Assembly (NCBI RefSeq): GCF_009789195.1
Contig: NZ_WSTC01000004.1
Span: 124,001-188,000, forward strand
DNA: 64,000 nucleotides
Direction: 5' to 3'
DNA from: Paenibacillus sp. MMS18-CY102
Lineage (GTDB): Bacteria; Bacillota; Bacilli; Paenibacillales; Paenibacillaceae
Below the pieces are notes generated by a model. That model saw only the letters and a program-made list of their open reading frames with translations. It made no database searches and was not told where the DNA came from. Below are positions 9,623 through 18,831 of this stretch, in pieces; the stretch's first letter is position 1; each line of letters opens with the position of its first letter. The position numbers and the translations under genes were made by a program.

Positions 9623-10963
9623 CTATGCCATTGTCTCCGAGTGGCTGTCCCGCTGAACAGGCCTGCCAACCGAGAAATAACGCAAGCCCGTCGCAGCCAC
9701 CTGCTCTAATCGGAACGCATTCCGGCCATCGATAAACACCGAGCCGCGAAGCAACGACTCTATGCGTTGCAAATCCGCTTGGACAAAAGTATCCCATTCT
9801 GTCAGCAAGCAGAGCGCATCACTGCCCGTTACAGCCTCCCATTGCTCCTCACACCAAATGATGTCTTCATTCGCCCCCGCATCGCTGTAAAACATTCGTT
9901 TGAAATTAGCCATCGCAATTGGATCGTATACCTTCAACAAGGCTCCCGCTTCTAGCAATGCTGCCATAATGTCCGCAGCTGGCGATTCCCGCACATCATC
10001 TGTTCCCGGCTTAAAGGCGAGCCCCCACAACCCGACCGTCTTGCCATTCAGGTCGCCAAGTGAAGCCGCAAGCTTGTCCAGCACACTGCGGCGCTGCAGC
10101 TGATTAACCTCCACAACGGACTTTAATAGCTTAAAGTCGTAGGCGACGTCTCCTGCAATCTGAATGAGCGCTTGCGTATCTTTGGGGAAACAAGAGCCAC
10201 CATAGCCGATGCCTGCCCGCAGGAAGTAACCGCCAATCCGTTGGTCCAGCCCCATCCCGGAAGCGACCTCTTCGACATTCGCACCAACTTTTTCACACAG
10301 GTTGGCAATCTCGTTAATGAACGAAATTTTCGTTGCTAGAAACGCATTGGATGCGTATTTGATCATTTCTGCGCTGCGAATGTCCGTCCTTACGATCTGG
10401 CTAGTCAACGGGCGATGCAAGGCTTCCAATGCAGCTGCGGCACGATCGCTATCCGTTCCGATAATAATTCGGTCAGGGTGCAGCGTATCGCGGACAGCAG
10501 AGCCTTCACGAAGAAACTCTGGCACCGATGCGACATCGAATGGCTGCGACGTATGCGCCCCGATCCAAGCTGCGACCCGCTCGTTGGTGCCGACGGGCAC
10601 CGTGCTTTTGGTCACCACGATGGCATAACCGGCAAGCCCCTGCCCGATCTCTTCCGCGGCTTGCCGAATGAAGGCAAGGTTCGCTTCCCCACTCGGCAAC
10701 GATGGCGTTCCAACCGCAATGACGATAAGCTCTGCCGTTTGCACCGCTTCAGCCAAATTCGACGTAAACCGCAATCTGCCTGCCGCTCGGTTTGCATTCA
10801 TCATTTGCTCCAGGCCCGGTTCATAGATCGGCACTTCACCGCTGTTAAGCTGATCGATCTTGGATTGCAGCTTGTCCACGCATGTGACATCATTCCCTAG
10901 CTCAGCCCAGCACACGCCAGATACGAGCCCTACATAACCTGTTCCGATTACCGCAATCTTCAC
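9623..10963 (-). CDS. ugd: UDP-glucose 6-dehydrogenase
   Basis: 446 residues. It oxidises UDP-glucose to UDP-glucuronate with two NAD+. The Rossmann motif GTGYVGLVSG is at residues 7-16; the catalytic cysteine lies in GYGGSCFPKDT at about 260, and GLAFKPGTDDVRESPA marks the C-terminal UDP-binding domain. The GTG at 10963 is chosen because GGAGG precedes it and because GTGA overlaps the manC stop, implying translational coupling; a longer upstream reading frame lacks support. Last gene of the exopolysaccharide operon; with GalU it supplies an acidic sugar donor. B. subtilis TuaD is a familiar relative. Confidence 0.93.
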   Translation of the reverse strand: MKIAVIGTGYVGLVSGVCWAELGNDVTCVDKLQSKIDQLNSGEVPIYEPGLEQMMNANRAAGRLRFTSNLAEAVQTAELIVIAVGTPSLPSGEANLAFIRQAAEEIGQGLAGYAIVVTKSTVPVGTNERVAAWIGAHTSQPFDVASVPEFLREGSAVRDTLHPDRIIIGTDSDRAAAALEALHRPLTSQIVRTDIRSAEMIKYASNAFLATKISFINEIANLCEKVGANVEEVASGMGLDQRIGGYFLRAGIGYGGSCFPKDTQALIQIAGDVAYDFKLLKSVVEVNQLQRRSVLDKLAASLGDLNGKTVGLWGLAFKPGTDDVRESPAADIMAALLEAGALLKVYDPIAMANFKRMFYSDAGANEDIIWCEEQWEAVTGSDALCLLTEWDTFVQADLQRIESLLRGSVFIDGRNAFRLEQVAATGLRYFSVGRPVQRDSHSETMA

Positions 10964-12381
10964 CAAGGCACCTCCGTCGCGGCCAACGATTCCTTTTCGT
11001 TTCCGCTTTCCACAACATGTTCGCGAACAATTTCTTCCCAATCCAGCGCTAACCGGACGATATCCTCTTCAATGAGCTCCGGTCCCGTTTGAACCTCGAT
11101 GATCTCAAGTTCCGCTGTCGCACGAATGCTATGTTTCATCAACGGGGGCACGATCACGACATCTCCCGCCACAATTCGCTGCAGCTTGCCGTCAAGCACC
11201 ATATAGCCCGCGCCCGCAATAACTGTCCAGACCTCCCGCCGGCTCATGTGGTACTGGTAACTCAAATTGCAGCCAGCCGCGATCCGAATGCGCTTCGTCA
11301 GCACCTCGCCGCATTCAGGATGCTTGGTATAGTCAATTACCCGATACCGTCCCCATCGCCGCTCCTCGTACATGGGGCGATGTTCGCGATGCTGCATTAC
11401 TTCTTTAATGCGCGGGCTTGCCGCCTTATCAGCGACAAGAATGCCGTCCGGGCTAACTGCAATAACGGCATTAGAGATTCCCAGCACGGTCACTGGAATG
11501 TCCAGCTCGTTGACGATATGCGTATTTAACGAATCTTCCGATTTGATAGCGTGGCCGATTAACGAGCTTGCCATTTCCTCCGTCAGCGTGTTCCAAGTTC
11601 CGAGATCCTTCCAATACCCCGTATAAGGCAGTACGATCACGCGCTCAGCTTTCTCGACTACCTCATAATCGAAGCTAATTTTGCGAAGCCCATCATATTG
11701 CGCCAGCAGCCCGTCATAATCGACCGGCAACCCTCTAGCCTCCAACTCCTGTACCATATAGCCCAGCCGAAAAGCGAAGACGCCGCAATTCCATAGCGCC
11801 TGCTGCCCAATAAGTTCGCTTGCGCGGCCTTCATTCGGTTTTTCTTCAAAATGGCTCACTAGCCGATACGGCGCGCCAGCTCTGTCACTATCCGCCGTAG
11901 GGACGATGTATCCATACTTAGTTGACGGGTACGTTGGGCCTACGCCGAGCAAACCGATGTCTGCATTAGAGGCCCGAAGCGCTTCCTCCAGCTCCAATAC
12001 CTTCGTGAAAAAATGCTCCTCCACATAAGGGTCAACCGGCAATACGGCAACAACCGCATCGAGCGGCACCTGATGCACCGTGTGCAAGCAGGCAGCTGAC
12101 AATGCGATAGCGGGAAACGTATCCCGCCGCTCCGGTTCCACGATGATGGCTGGCTCCTCGCCGAGCTGGCTATGGATAACCTCCACCTGGGCACGCCCCG
12201 TCGCAATATACGCCTGGCACCCAGCGCCCGCTCTCGAAAGCTGCCCCCATACGCGTTGAACCATCGATTCATACTCGCCAGCTTCGTTGTGAAACAACTT
12301 CAAAAACTGCTTGGACCGCGCATCATTGGACAGCGGCCACAACCGCTTCCCTGACCCGCCGGAGAGCAGTATAACGTGCAT
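10960..12381 (-). CDS. manC: Mannose-1-phosphate guanylyltransferase with C-terminal cupin domain
   Basis: 473 residues from the ATG at 12381, which follows AAGGAGG. N-terminal nucleotidyltransferase motif LLSGGSGKRLWPLSNDARSKQ at residues 5-25; FEEKPN and NCGVFAF are further family motifs. The last 110 residues form a cupin (RRWGRYRVIDY, RREVWTVIAGAGYMVLDG, VPPLMKHSI), the architecture of type II phosphomannose isomerase/GDP-mannose pyrophosphorylase, so it may be bifunctional. It makes GDP-mannose for the surrounding glycosyltransferases. Four bases overlap the ugd start. No phosphomannomutase gene is in the window. Confidence 0.9.
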   Translation of the reverse strand: MHVILLSGGSGKRLWPLSNDARSKQFLKLFHNEAGEYESMVQRVWGQLSRAGAGCQAYIATGRAQVEVIHSQLGEEPAIIVEPERRDTFPAIALSAACLHTVHQVPLDAVVAVLPVDPYVEEHFFTKVLELEEALRASNADIGLLGVGPTYPSTKYGYIVPTADSDRAGAPYRLVSHFEEKPNEGRASELIGQQALWNCGVFAFRLGYMVQELEARGLPVDYDGLLAQYDGLRKISFDYEVVEKAERVIVLPYTGYWKDLGTWNTLTEEMASSLIGHAIKSEDSLNTHIVNELDIPVTVLGISNAVIAVSPDGILVADKAASPRIKEVMQHREHRPMYEERRWGRYRVIDYTKHPECGEVLTKRIRIAAGCNLSYQYHMSRREVWTVIAGAGYMVLDGKLQRIVAGDVVIVPPLMKHSIRATAELEIIEVQTGPELIEEDIVRLALDWEEIVREHVVESGNEKESLAATEVPW

Positions 12382-12398
12382 GGCGTAGCCTCCTTCGC

Positions 12399-13766
12399 TT
12401 ACTCGCTTTTTGCGCGCAGCAGCTGTTTTTTGTCCATCCACCTGACAATGGCGCCTACCACTAAAGATTCTAGGAGCAGTCGCTGCACCAGCACGACATC
12501 ATTCGAACCGCCTGCGAACGAGAAACGCGCTAAAAAATAACACATGCTGGCGACACAAAAGCCATACACCCACCGGTGCTCCCGCAAATATCGATCCAAC
12601 AGCATCAGCCCCGCCATCGAAATCATTCCCAGTGCAAGGCCGCCAAGCCCAATGCCCATCACCCCGCTGTCGAGGTACATCACCCCTGGTCCGGTGACGA
12701 AAATTCCGCCTTTACTCCAGCCCCACACCTCGAACGTAAAAATGTTCGTGATAGGAAGATCCCATTTTGATTTCCACACAATGCGCGGGATAAGAATCGT
12801 GAGTGATTCAAACCAAAAATGGCCGACCTTATGCCCCATCTCATCCGGCACGCGGTTAATAACCGACAAGAAGCCGTCATAGCCATTGAACGAGCTGCGG
12901 TAAATTTGGTTGAAGATGTCCGCCGGGTTCGATAACAAAGCCTGTTTCGCCCAGTAGAGGAATGTCCCCCCTTGCCGCACAAGGGAACCCCGGACGAACG
13001 AGATCATATACCCGATGTAGAAAACGATCGTGCCAATAAATGCAAAGATCGGCAGCTGCCGATACAGCACCTTATAACCTTTATGCTGAATAACAAGAGC
13101 AAGCAGGATGAGCGATATCGTAACCATTTTGGTCCGGTTGCCCGTGACAAGGGATGTGCCTAACAAACCTACGAGCGATAGCCACCATAGCCGCCCGACC
13201 TGCCCTCTCCGGTAGGAGTACCAAAGGAGCAAGTTTACAAACGGCATCTCAATGAGCATGATCGACGGGCCTTCCCCTGCTACGCTAACGCGGCTGTTCT
13301 CTAACTGCGAGTTGGCAATTAGCGTATTGCCGCTTGCAATGGACTTGAGCGTTAGCAGCAGCCCCGGACCCGAGAGTACCAACAGGATGCGCAGGATCCA
13401 CTTGCTTCCGGAAGGCTTCTCTTCCCCCGTCTCAACCCTGGTGTAATTCATTTTCCGAGCGATAACGCGCGTGGGCCACTGAACGAATAGTGCGCCTGCT
13501 GTAAACGTCGCATTAAACAGCGCCAGGTAGAGCAACGAGCGGTCAATCAGCCTGCTATCTGGAAAATAATCACCCGTTGGCCCGAAGACGAGATCGGTCC
13601 CGCTCATAATGAGCAGAAACCGGACGAAAACGCCGAGAAACTCACCGACAGCCAGAAACATAAATATAATATTGATCGGTCCGGTAGCTCTCCGGTTCCG
13701 AGCCATAATAAGCATCGCAATAATACTAAGCACATAAGCGCCTATGGCGGGCGAATGTTCTAGCAT
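12399..13766 (-). CDS. Oligosaccharide repeat-unit polymerase (Wzy-like)
   Basis: 455 residues from the ATG at 13766, with GAGGAG eight bases upstream. About eleven membrane segments span the protein. The central loop (FVRGSLVRQGG to YRSSFNGYDGFLSVINRVPDEMGHKVGHFWFESLTILIPR) and the following NIFTF and G-GGIFVTGPG-YLD-G segments resemble O-antigen polysaccharide polymerases. In a Wzx/Wzy pathway this enzyme joins lipid-linked repeat units outside the membrane. Position between glycosyltransferases and manC in one operon supports the role; Wzy proteins are poorly conserved, so the call rests on topology and context. Confidence 0.75.
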   Translation of the reverse strand: MLEHSPAIGAYVLSIIAMLIMARNRRATGPINIIFMFLAVGEFLGVFVRFLLIMSGTDLVFGPTGDYFPDSRLIDRSLLYLALFNATFTAGALFVQWPTRVIARKMNYTRVETGEEKPSGSKWILRILLVLSGPGLLLTLKSIASGNTLIANSQLENSRVSVAGEGPSIMLIEMPFVNLLLWYSYRRGQVGRLWWLSLVGLLGTSLVTGNRTKMVTISLILLALVIQHKGYKVLYRQLPIFAFIGTIVFYIGYMISFVRGSLVRQGGTFLYWAKQALLSNPADIFNQIYRSSFNGYDGFLSVINRVPDEMGHKVGHFWFESLTILIPRIVWKSKWDLPITNIFTFEVWGWSKGGIFVTGPGVMYLDSGVMGIGLGGLALGMISMAGLMLLDRYLREHRWVYGFCVASMCYFLARFSFAGGSNDVVLVQRLLLESLVVGAIVRWMDKKQLLRAKSE

Positions 13767-13779
13767 AAGGAGGGCTCCT

Positions 13780-14913
13780 CTAGCGGGATAACAGCATGGC
13801 TTCCCATTGTTGTATGATCTCTGATGTGCTGAATTCATGGTTCAGCCATTGCCGAACCTCCGTTGCGGCCGCAGCCTCCTGCCCGCTTTCCAACATCCGC
13901 GCAATAGACGAGCTAAGCGCCCGCACGTCGCCGCGCGGCACTAGGTAGTCCCGCCAATAAGGGGCAACGATCTCTGGCAATCCGCCTGCTGTTGTCGCAA
14001 TCATTCGGCAATTTCGCGCCTGCCCCTCCGAAGCTACGACAGGTGCAGGATCATCCCAATTGCTTGGTATGACGAGCACATCGTGGCGGTCATATACCGT
14101 GATCAACTGATCATGCGGGATAAAGCCGAGTGACTCATAGGCCACGCCACTCTGCTCTAGTTGGCGGATAACCGATTGAATATAGGGGCTGTCTGTTGAA
14201 CCGAGAAAATGGCTGCCGCCTGCAATGCTAAGCTTGACGCCCTGCTTTAACGGATCCGGCAGCTGCGCCAGCGCATCAACGAGAAAATGAAGCCCTTTAT
14301 CCTCCACAATGCGCCCGCAGTACAATACAGAGTTCGGCTGGCGCTTTGCACTGGCGTCCGCCTCAAGCCACTCCTGGCCCAGCGGGTTATGAATCACTTC
14401 ATGCGTAAGCTTAAGCGCGCGCGGGATCGTCTGCTCAAGCGAAGCTTGCAAAAACCCGCTAACGCTAATAATGCCGTCCATCGCCTTGCACCACCATCGA
14501 AGGGCGTGCTTCGTCTTTTTCTTCACGTTATGGGCGCTCCAAATGATCTTCGCCTCTGCACTCCATCGCCGAACAACCGGCGCGATGTACGGATCAAACA
14601 CCACGACATGCGCATACAGCGAAGGGTCAATGCCCCGCAGCAACCGCTTCACCGTCTTGCGTGCATCCCAAATGCCGCGCAAGCCTCCTGACTGAATCGG
14701 CGCATCGATCGCATGCCAGCGCAGTGGCCGCTCTGCGAACGATGGCTGCCGGGCGATCGACTGCTCCGTCATCATCGTCATCATCCCAACATCCCAGCCC
14801 CGATTCGCCAGCTCCGCCGCAATCTGGCCCAGCACCTGCTGGATCGCGCCGCCAGAAGCTGCCGGTATCGGCAAGCTGCTTGAATTAACAAACAAAATAC
14901 TGCGTTCTCTCAT
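13780..14913 (-). CDS. GT4 family glycosyltransferase
   Basis: 377 residues. GT-B fold: N-terminal FVNSSSLPIPAASGGAIQQVLGQ contains the glycine-rich loop; SVLYCGRIVEDKGLHFLVDALAQL at about residue 190 begins the donor-binding domain, and the nucleotide-sugar-binding region is VIPSNWDDPAPVVASEGQA followed by TTAGGLPEIV. Its ATG overlaps the stop of the upstream glycosyltransferase (TAATG), and the polymerase starts 13 bp after its stop. Adds one sugar to the repeat unit on the cytosolic face; acceptor and donor unknown. Confidence 0.87.
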   Translation of the reverse strand: MRERSILFVNSSSLPIPAASGGAIQQVLGQIAAELANRGWDVGMMTMMTEQSIARQPSFAERPLRWHAIDAPIQSGGLRGIWDARKTVKRLLRGIDPSLYAHVVVFDPYIAPVVRRWSAEAKIIWSAHNVKKKTKHALRWWCKAMDGIISVSGFLQASLEQTIPRALKLTHEVIHNPLGQEWLEADASAKRQPNSVLYCGRIVEDKGLHFLVDALAQLPDPLKQGVKLSIAGGSHFLGSTDSPYIQSVIRQLEQSGVAYESLGFIPHDQLITVYDRHDVLVIPSNWDDPAPVVASEGQARNCRMIATTAGGLPEIVAPYWRDYLVPRGDVRALSSSIARMLESGQEAAAATEVRQWLNHEFSTSEIIQQWEAMLLSR

Positions 14914-16124
14914 TATTCACGCTCCATTGTCGCCATCATTCGATCCGTCATTTGGCCCACATACCCCTGCATCCGAAACCGTTCGCCACAGCTCGTGTAG
15001 GCTTGCTCCGCCATCTCTATCCGCAACGCTTCGTTCTGGGCCAGCTTAAGCACGCTCTCGGCCAGCGCCTCCGCTGTAGGCGGCACAACAAGCCCTGAAC
15101 GGCCATGGCGAATAATTTCGCTGCTGCCTCCCAGATTGGAACATACGATAGGCAACTTAGCGCCTGACGCCTCCAGCAGTACTGTAGGCAGCGGATCCGG
15201 ACGAATGGAAGCATGGACGAAGATACTATGTGCCGCACAGCAGGCAAGCTCTTGCAGCGCCTTATAGCCGCCATACATTACGAACTGCTGGGCAAAAGGC
15301 GACTGCGCCACGCGTGCGCGCAGCTGCTCCGCATAAGCCACGCTGCCTTGCGCATCCGCAGCCGCAGCGCCAGCAATGACGAACTGCCAGTCAGGCAGTT
15401 GCCCTGCAATGCGTTCCATCGCTTCGACGAATACGTCAAATCCTTTCCATGCCAGCAGCCAGCCTGCGATAATGATGCGTTTCGTGGACGTATGCTGCCG
15501 CTCGATCCCCTGCCCACTCTCCGCTCCAGCCGCTAACTCTTGCACAGCTGCACTCACAAGCCCAACGCCTGCCTTCATCTCGTAGCCATTATGCTCGTAG
15601 CTGACATTCGTTCCATCAGCATTGTTCATGAATGCCCGCAGGTCACTCTCCACGCTCTGCGATACGCAGCTGATATGATCCGCATTACGCAGTGCGTATC
15701 GGAACACACGCCTCGCCATCCCGCTGAAACTGCCCGGAAAATCATGCAGCCGAATAAGCGTTGGCACCTTGCGGCGTACGAGATTGATGAGCAAATGGGC
15801 TTTCACCGAATTGGAATAGACCAGGTCCGGCTGCTGCTCCTTAATAACTGCGCCAAGCCTACGGTATAACCGAACCGACTGCCCGATATCACGGCCGCTC
15901 ACCTTGCCCCTTGTTGTATCCATCCGCTCGAATTCCTGCGCTTCAACCCACGGGATTCCAGCCGCCACGGCTTCTTGCTGCATAGCGCCAGCAGGCGAGA
16001 CAAGGACAGGCGCAATGCGGGAGCGGTCCAGCCGCAGGAGCAAATCAAGCAGCACCTTCTCTGCTCCGCCGAACCGGCCTGCCTGATTGACGAACAGCAC
16101 TTTTTTGACTGGTTGATTCATCAC
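14913..16124 (-). CDS. GT4 family glycosyltransferase
   Basis: 403 residues. GT-B fold: KVLFVNQAGRFGGAEKVLLDLL at the N-terminus; IIIAGWLLAWKGFDVFVEAME opens the second domain; ASIRPDPLPTVLLEASGAKLPIV followed by NLGGSSEII is the GT4 donor-site signature with its E-x7-E spacing. It overlaps its neighbours by four bases (start) and one base (stop), so translation is coupled. One of three consecutive GT4 genes building the exopolysaccharide repeat unit. Confidence 0.87.
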   Translation of the reverse strand: MMNQPVKKVLFVNQAGRFGGAEKVLLDLLLRLDRSRIAPVLVSPAGAMQQEAVAAGIPWVEAQEFERMDTTRGKVSGRDIGQSVRLYRRLGAVIKEQQPDLVYSNSVKAHLLINLVRRKVPTLIRLHDFPGSFSGMARRVFRYALRNADHISCVSQSVESDLRAFMNNADGTNVSYEHNGYEMKAGVGLVSAAVQELAAGAESGQGIERQHTSTKRIIIAGWLLAWKGFDVFVEAMERIAGQLPDWQFVIAGAAAADAQGSVAYAEQLRARVAQSPFAQQFVMYGGYKALQELACCAAHSIFVHASIRPDPLPTVLLEASGAKLPIVCSNLGGSSEIIRHGRSGLVVPPTAEALAESVLKLAQNEALRIEMAEQAYTSCGERFRMQGYVGQMTDRMMATMERE

Positions 16125-17275
16125 CCTGCGCCTCCCCCTGCTGCTATCCGCTGCCGTGCAAGCAGCGCCTCATAGACGTGATGGTAGGTCTTCGCCCGCT
16201 CGTTCCAGAGCAGTGATTCGCCTTGCTGAAGGCAGCCTGCCCGCCAAGCCTGCAGCTGGCCGCTCCCAATGAAGGTATCTAGCCGTCCCGCCCAAACGTC
16301 CACATCACGCTCAGATAGCAGCCAACCGCTTTCATCATGGCGAATGATCTCAGCTATGCCGCCAGCGGCATACCCCATGACCGGGCAACCATGATAAATG
16401 CTTTCCGCGGCAGCCATCCCGAATATTTCGTAGGAGGAGCACGCCATATAAACATTCGATGCCTGCAGCAAATGCCCGATCTGGCTGTTCGGAACGCGGC
16501 CAAGCGCCCATATATGTTCCTGAACCTGCCCATACATCGGAAGAGCCTCAACAAACGCCTTGGGTTCCCCCGCTAATACTAGCTTCACCTTGGATTTCAG
16601 GCGCAGCATCACTTCCAACAGGAACGCCAGGTTGTCTTCCTTGTCCATCCGCCCAATGTGCATCAGCACTGTATATCCTTCCGCTTGGGCGGTCCGGATT
16701 GCTGCAAGCTGCTCACTCGTTTCCGCCGTTATCGCCGTTTCATACGCGTCCGGATCAATGCCGACAGGCGCATAATGCGCAGGCTGCAGCCTCAAGCCTT
16801 CTGCATAATGCATCGCTGCCTTTGTTTTGCACAGCACGCCTTGCACTTGCGAGCGAATGAGCCCAGCATTGCCTTGCGTCAGCCACGTCTTCAGCCTGCG
16901 GCTGGACTCGTACTCCCCTAGGGAGAGTACGAGCGGCACGCGGCTGCGCTTAGCGGCATAATGTGCCGCGAGCACGCCAAGATTGCTTAAATCTTGGCAT
17001 TGAATGATATCTGCTCCCTCTCGCAGCAAGCTGCCATATCCATGCTTTGGCCAACCAGCTTGGCGCCCGCCAATGCGGGGCAGCTCATGCCAGACCAAGC
17101 CTTCCCGAACCGGAATAATCTCCTCCTTCGGGCCGGACGAGTACACTGTAACGCGCCAGCCGAACTGAGCGAGCGCTTTGCCTAAGCCGATTTCTTGCAC
17201 GTTATAATGGCGGGGATTCACATATTGGGAGCTGCCCCGCATAATCGCCAGTTTATTAGCGCTCAGCTGCATCAC
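16121..17275 (-). CDS. GT4 family glycosyltransferase
   Basis: 384 residues. KLAIMRGSSQYVNPRHYNVQEIGLGKAL is the N-terminal acceptor-domain region; VLMHIGRMDKEDNLAFLLEVMLRL starts the donor domain; SSYEIFGMAAAESIYHGCPVMGYAAGGIAEII is the E-x7-E region. The first glycine of that motif block is in a normal position, so the enzyme looks intact. Overlaps the flippase stop and the next glycosyltransferase start by four bases each. Confidence 0.86.
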   Translation of the reverse strand: MMQLSANKLAIMRGSSQYVNPRHYNVQEIGLGKALAQFGWRVTVYSSGPKEEIIPVREGLVWHELPRIGGRQAGWPKHGYGSLLREGADIIQCQDLSNLGVLAAHYAAKRSRVPLVLSLGEYESSRRLKTWLTQGNAGLIRSQVQGVLCKTKAAMHYAEGLRLQPAHYAPVGIDPDAYETAITAETSEQLAAIRTAQAEGYTVLMHIGRMDKEDNLAFLLEVMLRLKSKVKLVLAGEPKAFVEALPMYGQVQEHIWALGRVPNSQIGHLLQASNVYMACSSYEIFGMAAAESIYHGCPVMGYAAGGIAEIIRHDESGWLLSERDVDVWAGRLDTFIGSGQLQAWRAGCLQQGESLLWNERAKTYHHVYEALLARQRIAAGGGAG

Positions 17276-18831
17276 ATCTGCACCTTCTTTCTTGGAATGA
17301 GCCGCTTCATAACCTGTCCTGCCATTGTTAAGAGCGTTGCCAATATATCATTGCGCAGCGGAAGCAGTTTCGCCACGAGCAGTACAACCAATCCCGTCAC
17401 CGCTAGCGCGCCGCCGCCCCTGGCCATAAGCAGCAGCTTATTCGCTTCAACAGAGGACGGAACAAGCAGCGCATAGCCAATTAATGCAACGAGCAGCACG
17501 GCGCCACCTGGCACGACCGCCTTCGCCACTTGCAGCGAGTGTTTAACAATTCCTGACTGGAGCTTGCGCATCGCAAGCGTATACAGAATGAGTACATTCG
17601 CTGCAACGGATAACCCGTTAGCGATGACAAGCCCTGTCACCCCATACGATTGAACAAGTGCATAACCACATACAAGATTGACAATGACTGCGCCTACAGA
17701 AGCAATTATTATTTTCCGTCCGCCATGGAAGGAGAAGAAGAACTGCACCGTAATCGGCAGCATCATGTAGAAGAACGAGAACCCGCCGTAAATCTTCAGC
17801 AGCGACGCTGTTATATGCAAGTCGCTAATCGTAAATTTGCCATGATAATAGAACACCGCCACAAGCGAATCTCCATAAAAAATGAGCCCTCCGCTCACGA
17901 GCAGCCCTGCAAAAATGATCCACGACAGCCCTTTGCGGTACAACCGCCCCATTTCACTTAAGTTGCCATCGTTATGGCTGCGAACGAACCGAATGTACAT
18001 CGTCGTCGCGATTGTCCCGCCAATCAGCCCCGTAGGCAGCTGGCCAAGCTTGGAAGCATAGTTCAGATTGCTAATCTGTCCGCCAGGAAGCCCCGAAGCG
18101 AGTATTCGGTCGACGATTTGGTTCATTTGCGTTAATGCCTGGCTTAAGAAAATCGGAACCATTGCCTTGGCGACAATCTTCATCGACGGATGCCATAGCC
18201 GCAGCTCCAGCTTGAGCTTCTTCGACCGGTATAGCGGCACCATCTGTACGAGGCAGCGGCCCATAACCCCAGCTAACAAGCCATACGCAAGCGCCTCAAT
18301 GCCCAGCCATCGATACAGCACAAGCAACGCAAGAAAAAAGAATGCGTTATACATAATGCCGACAAGCGAAGAATACACAAACTGCTCAAACGTATTGTTA
18401 ATGCCCGAGAACAAGCCCGACAGGGCTGAGAACAGAATGGCAATCGCCATAATGCGCAGCAAGGAATCCCCTGTCTCATGCTGCATAGCGCTAAAGTTAG
18501 GCGCCAATAGCCCAACCACTTGGTGTACAAGCACGTAGACACCCACTGCGAGTGCCAGTGATGCCGCCCCGACATATAAGAAAGCCGTCGTAATCAGCTG
18601 TTCGCCCGATCGCAGTGATCGGTCCCACTCCTTGCGCAGCACAGGAATAAGCGCATTGGTCACCGTATAGCCAATCCAGCCTGCAACTAAATCCGGGACA
18701 ATCATCGCCACATAATAAGCATCTGTCGCATCCGTTGCGCCGAATAAATAAGCAATATAGGACTCTCGGCCAAAACCGAGCAGCAAGCTAACTAAAGTCA
18801 GGGTTCCGACGATTATTGTATTTCGCTTCAA
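17272..18831 (-). CDS. MurJ/Wzx-like lipid-linked oligosaccharide flippase
   Basis: 519 residues with about fourteen membrane segments, the size and topology of the MOP superfamily. The N-terminus (LGFGRESYIAYLFGATDATDAYYVAMIVPDLVAGWIG) carries the conserved R-E and D-A-D-A residues of MurJ-type lipid II flippases. In this operon it more probably turns exopolysaccharide repeat units on undecaprenyl diphosphate to the outer leaflet. It overlaps the preceding GT4 gene by 44 bases, an unusually long overlap, and the following GT4 gene by four. The C-terminus is basic (MKRLIPRKKVQM). Confidence 0.85.
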   Translation of the reverse strand: MKRNTIIVGTLTLVSLLLGFGRESYIAYLFGATDATDAYYVAMIVPDLVAGWIGYTVTNALIPVLRKEWDRSLRSGEQLITTAFLYVGAASLALAVGVYVLVHQVVGLLAPNFSAMQHETGDSLLRIMAIAILFSALSGLFSGINNTFEQFVYSSLVGIMYNAFFFLALLVLYRWLGIEALAYGLLAGVMGRCLVQMVPLYRSKKLKLELRLWHPSMKIVAKAMVPIFLSQALTQMNQIVDRILASGLPGGQISNLNYASKLGQLPTGLIGGTIATTMYIRFVRSHNDGNLSEMGRLYRKGLSWIIFAGLLVSGGLIFYGDSLVAVFYYHGKFTISDLHITASLLKIYGGFSFFYMMLPITVQFFFSFHGGRKIIIASVGAVIVNLVCGYALVQSYGVTGLVIANGLSVAANVLILYTLAMRKLQSGIVKHSLQVAKAVVPGGAVLLVALIGYALLVPSSVEANKLLLMARGGGALAVTGLVVLLVAKLLPLRNDILATLLTMAGQVMKRLIPRKKVQM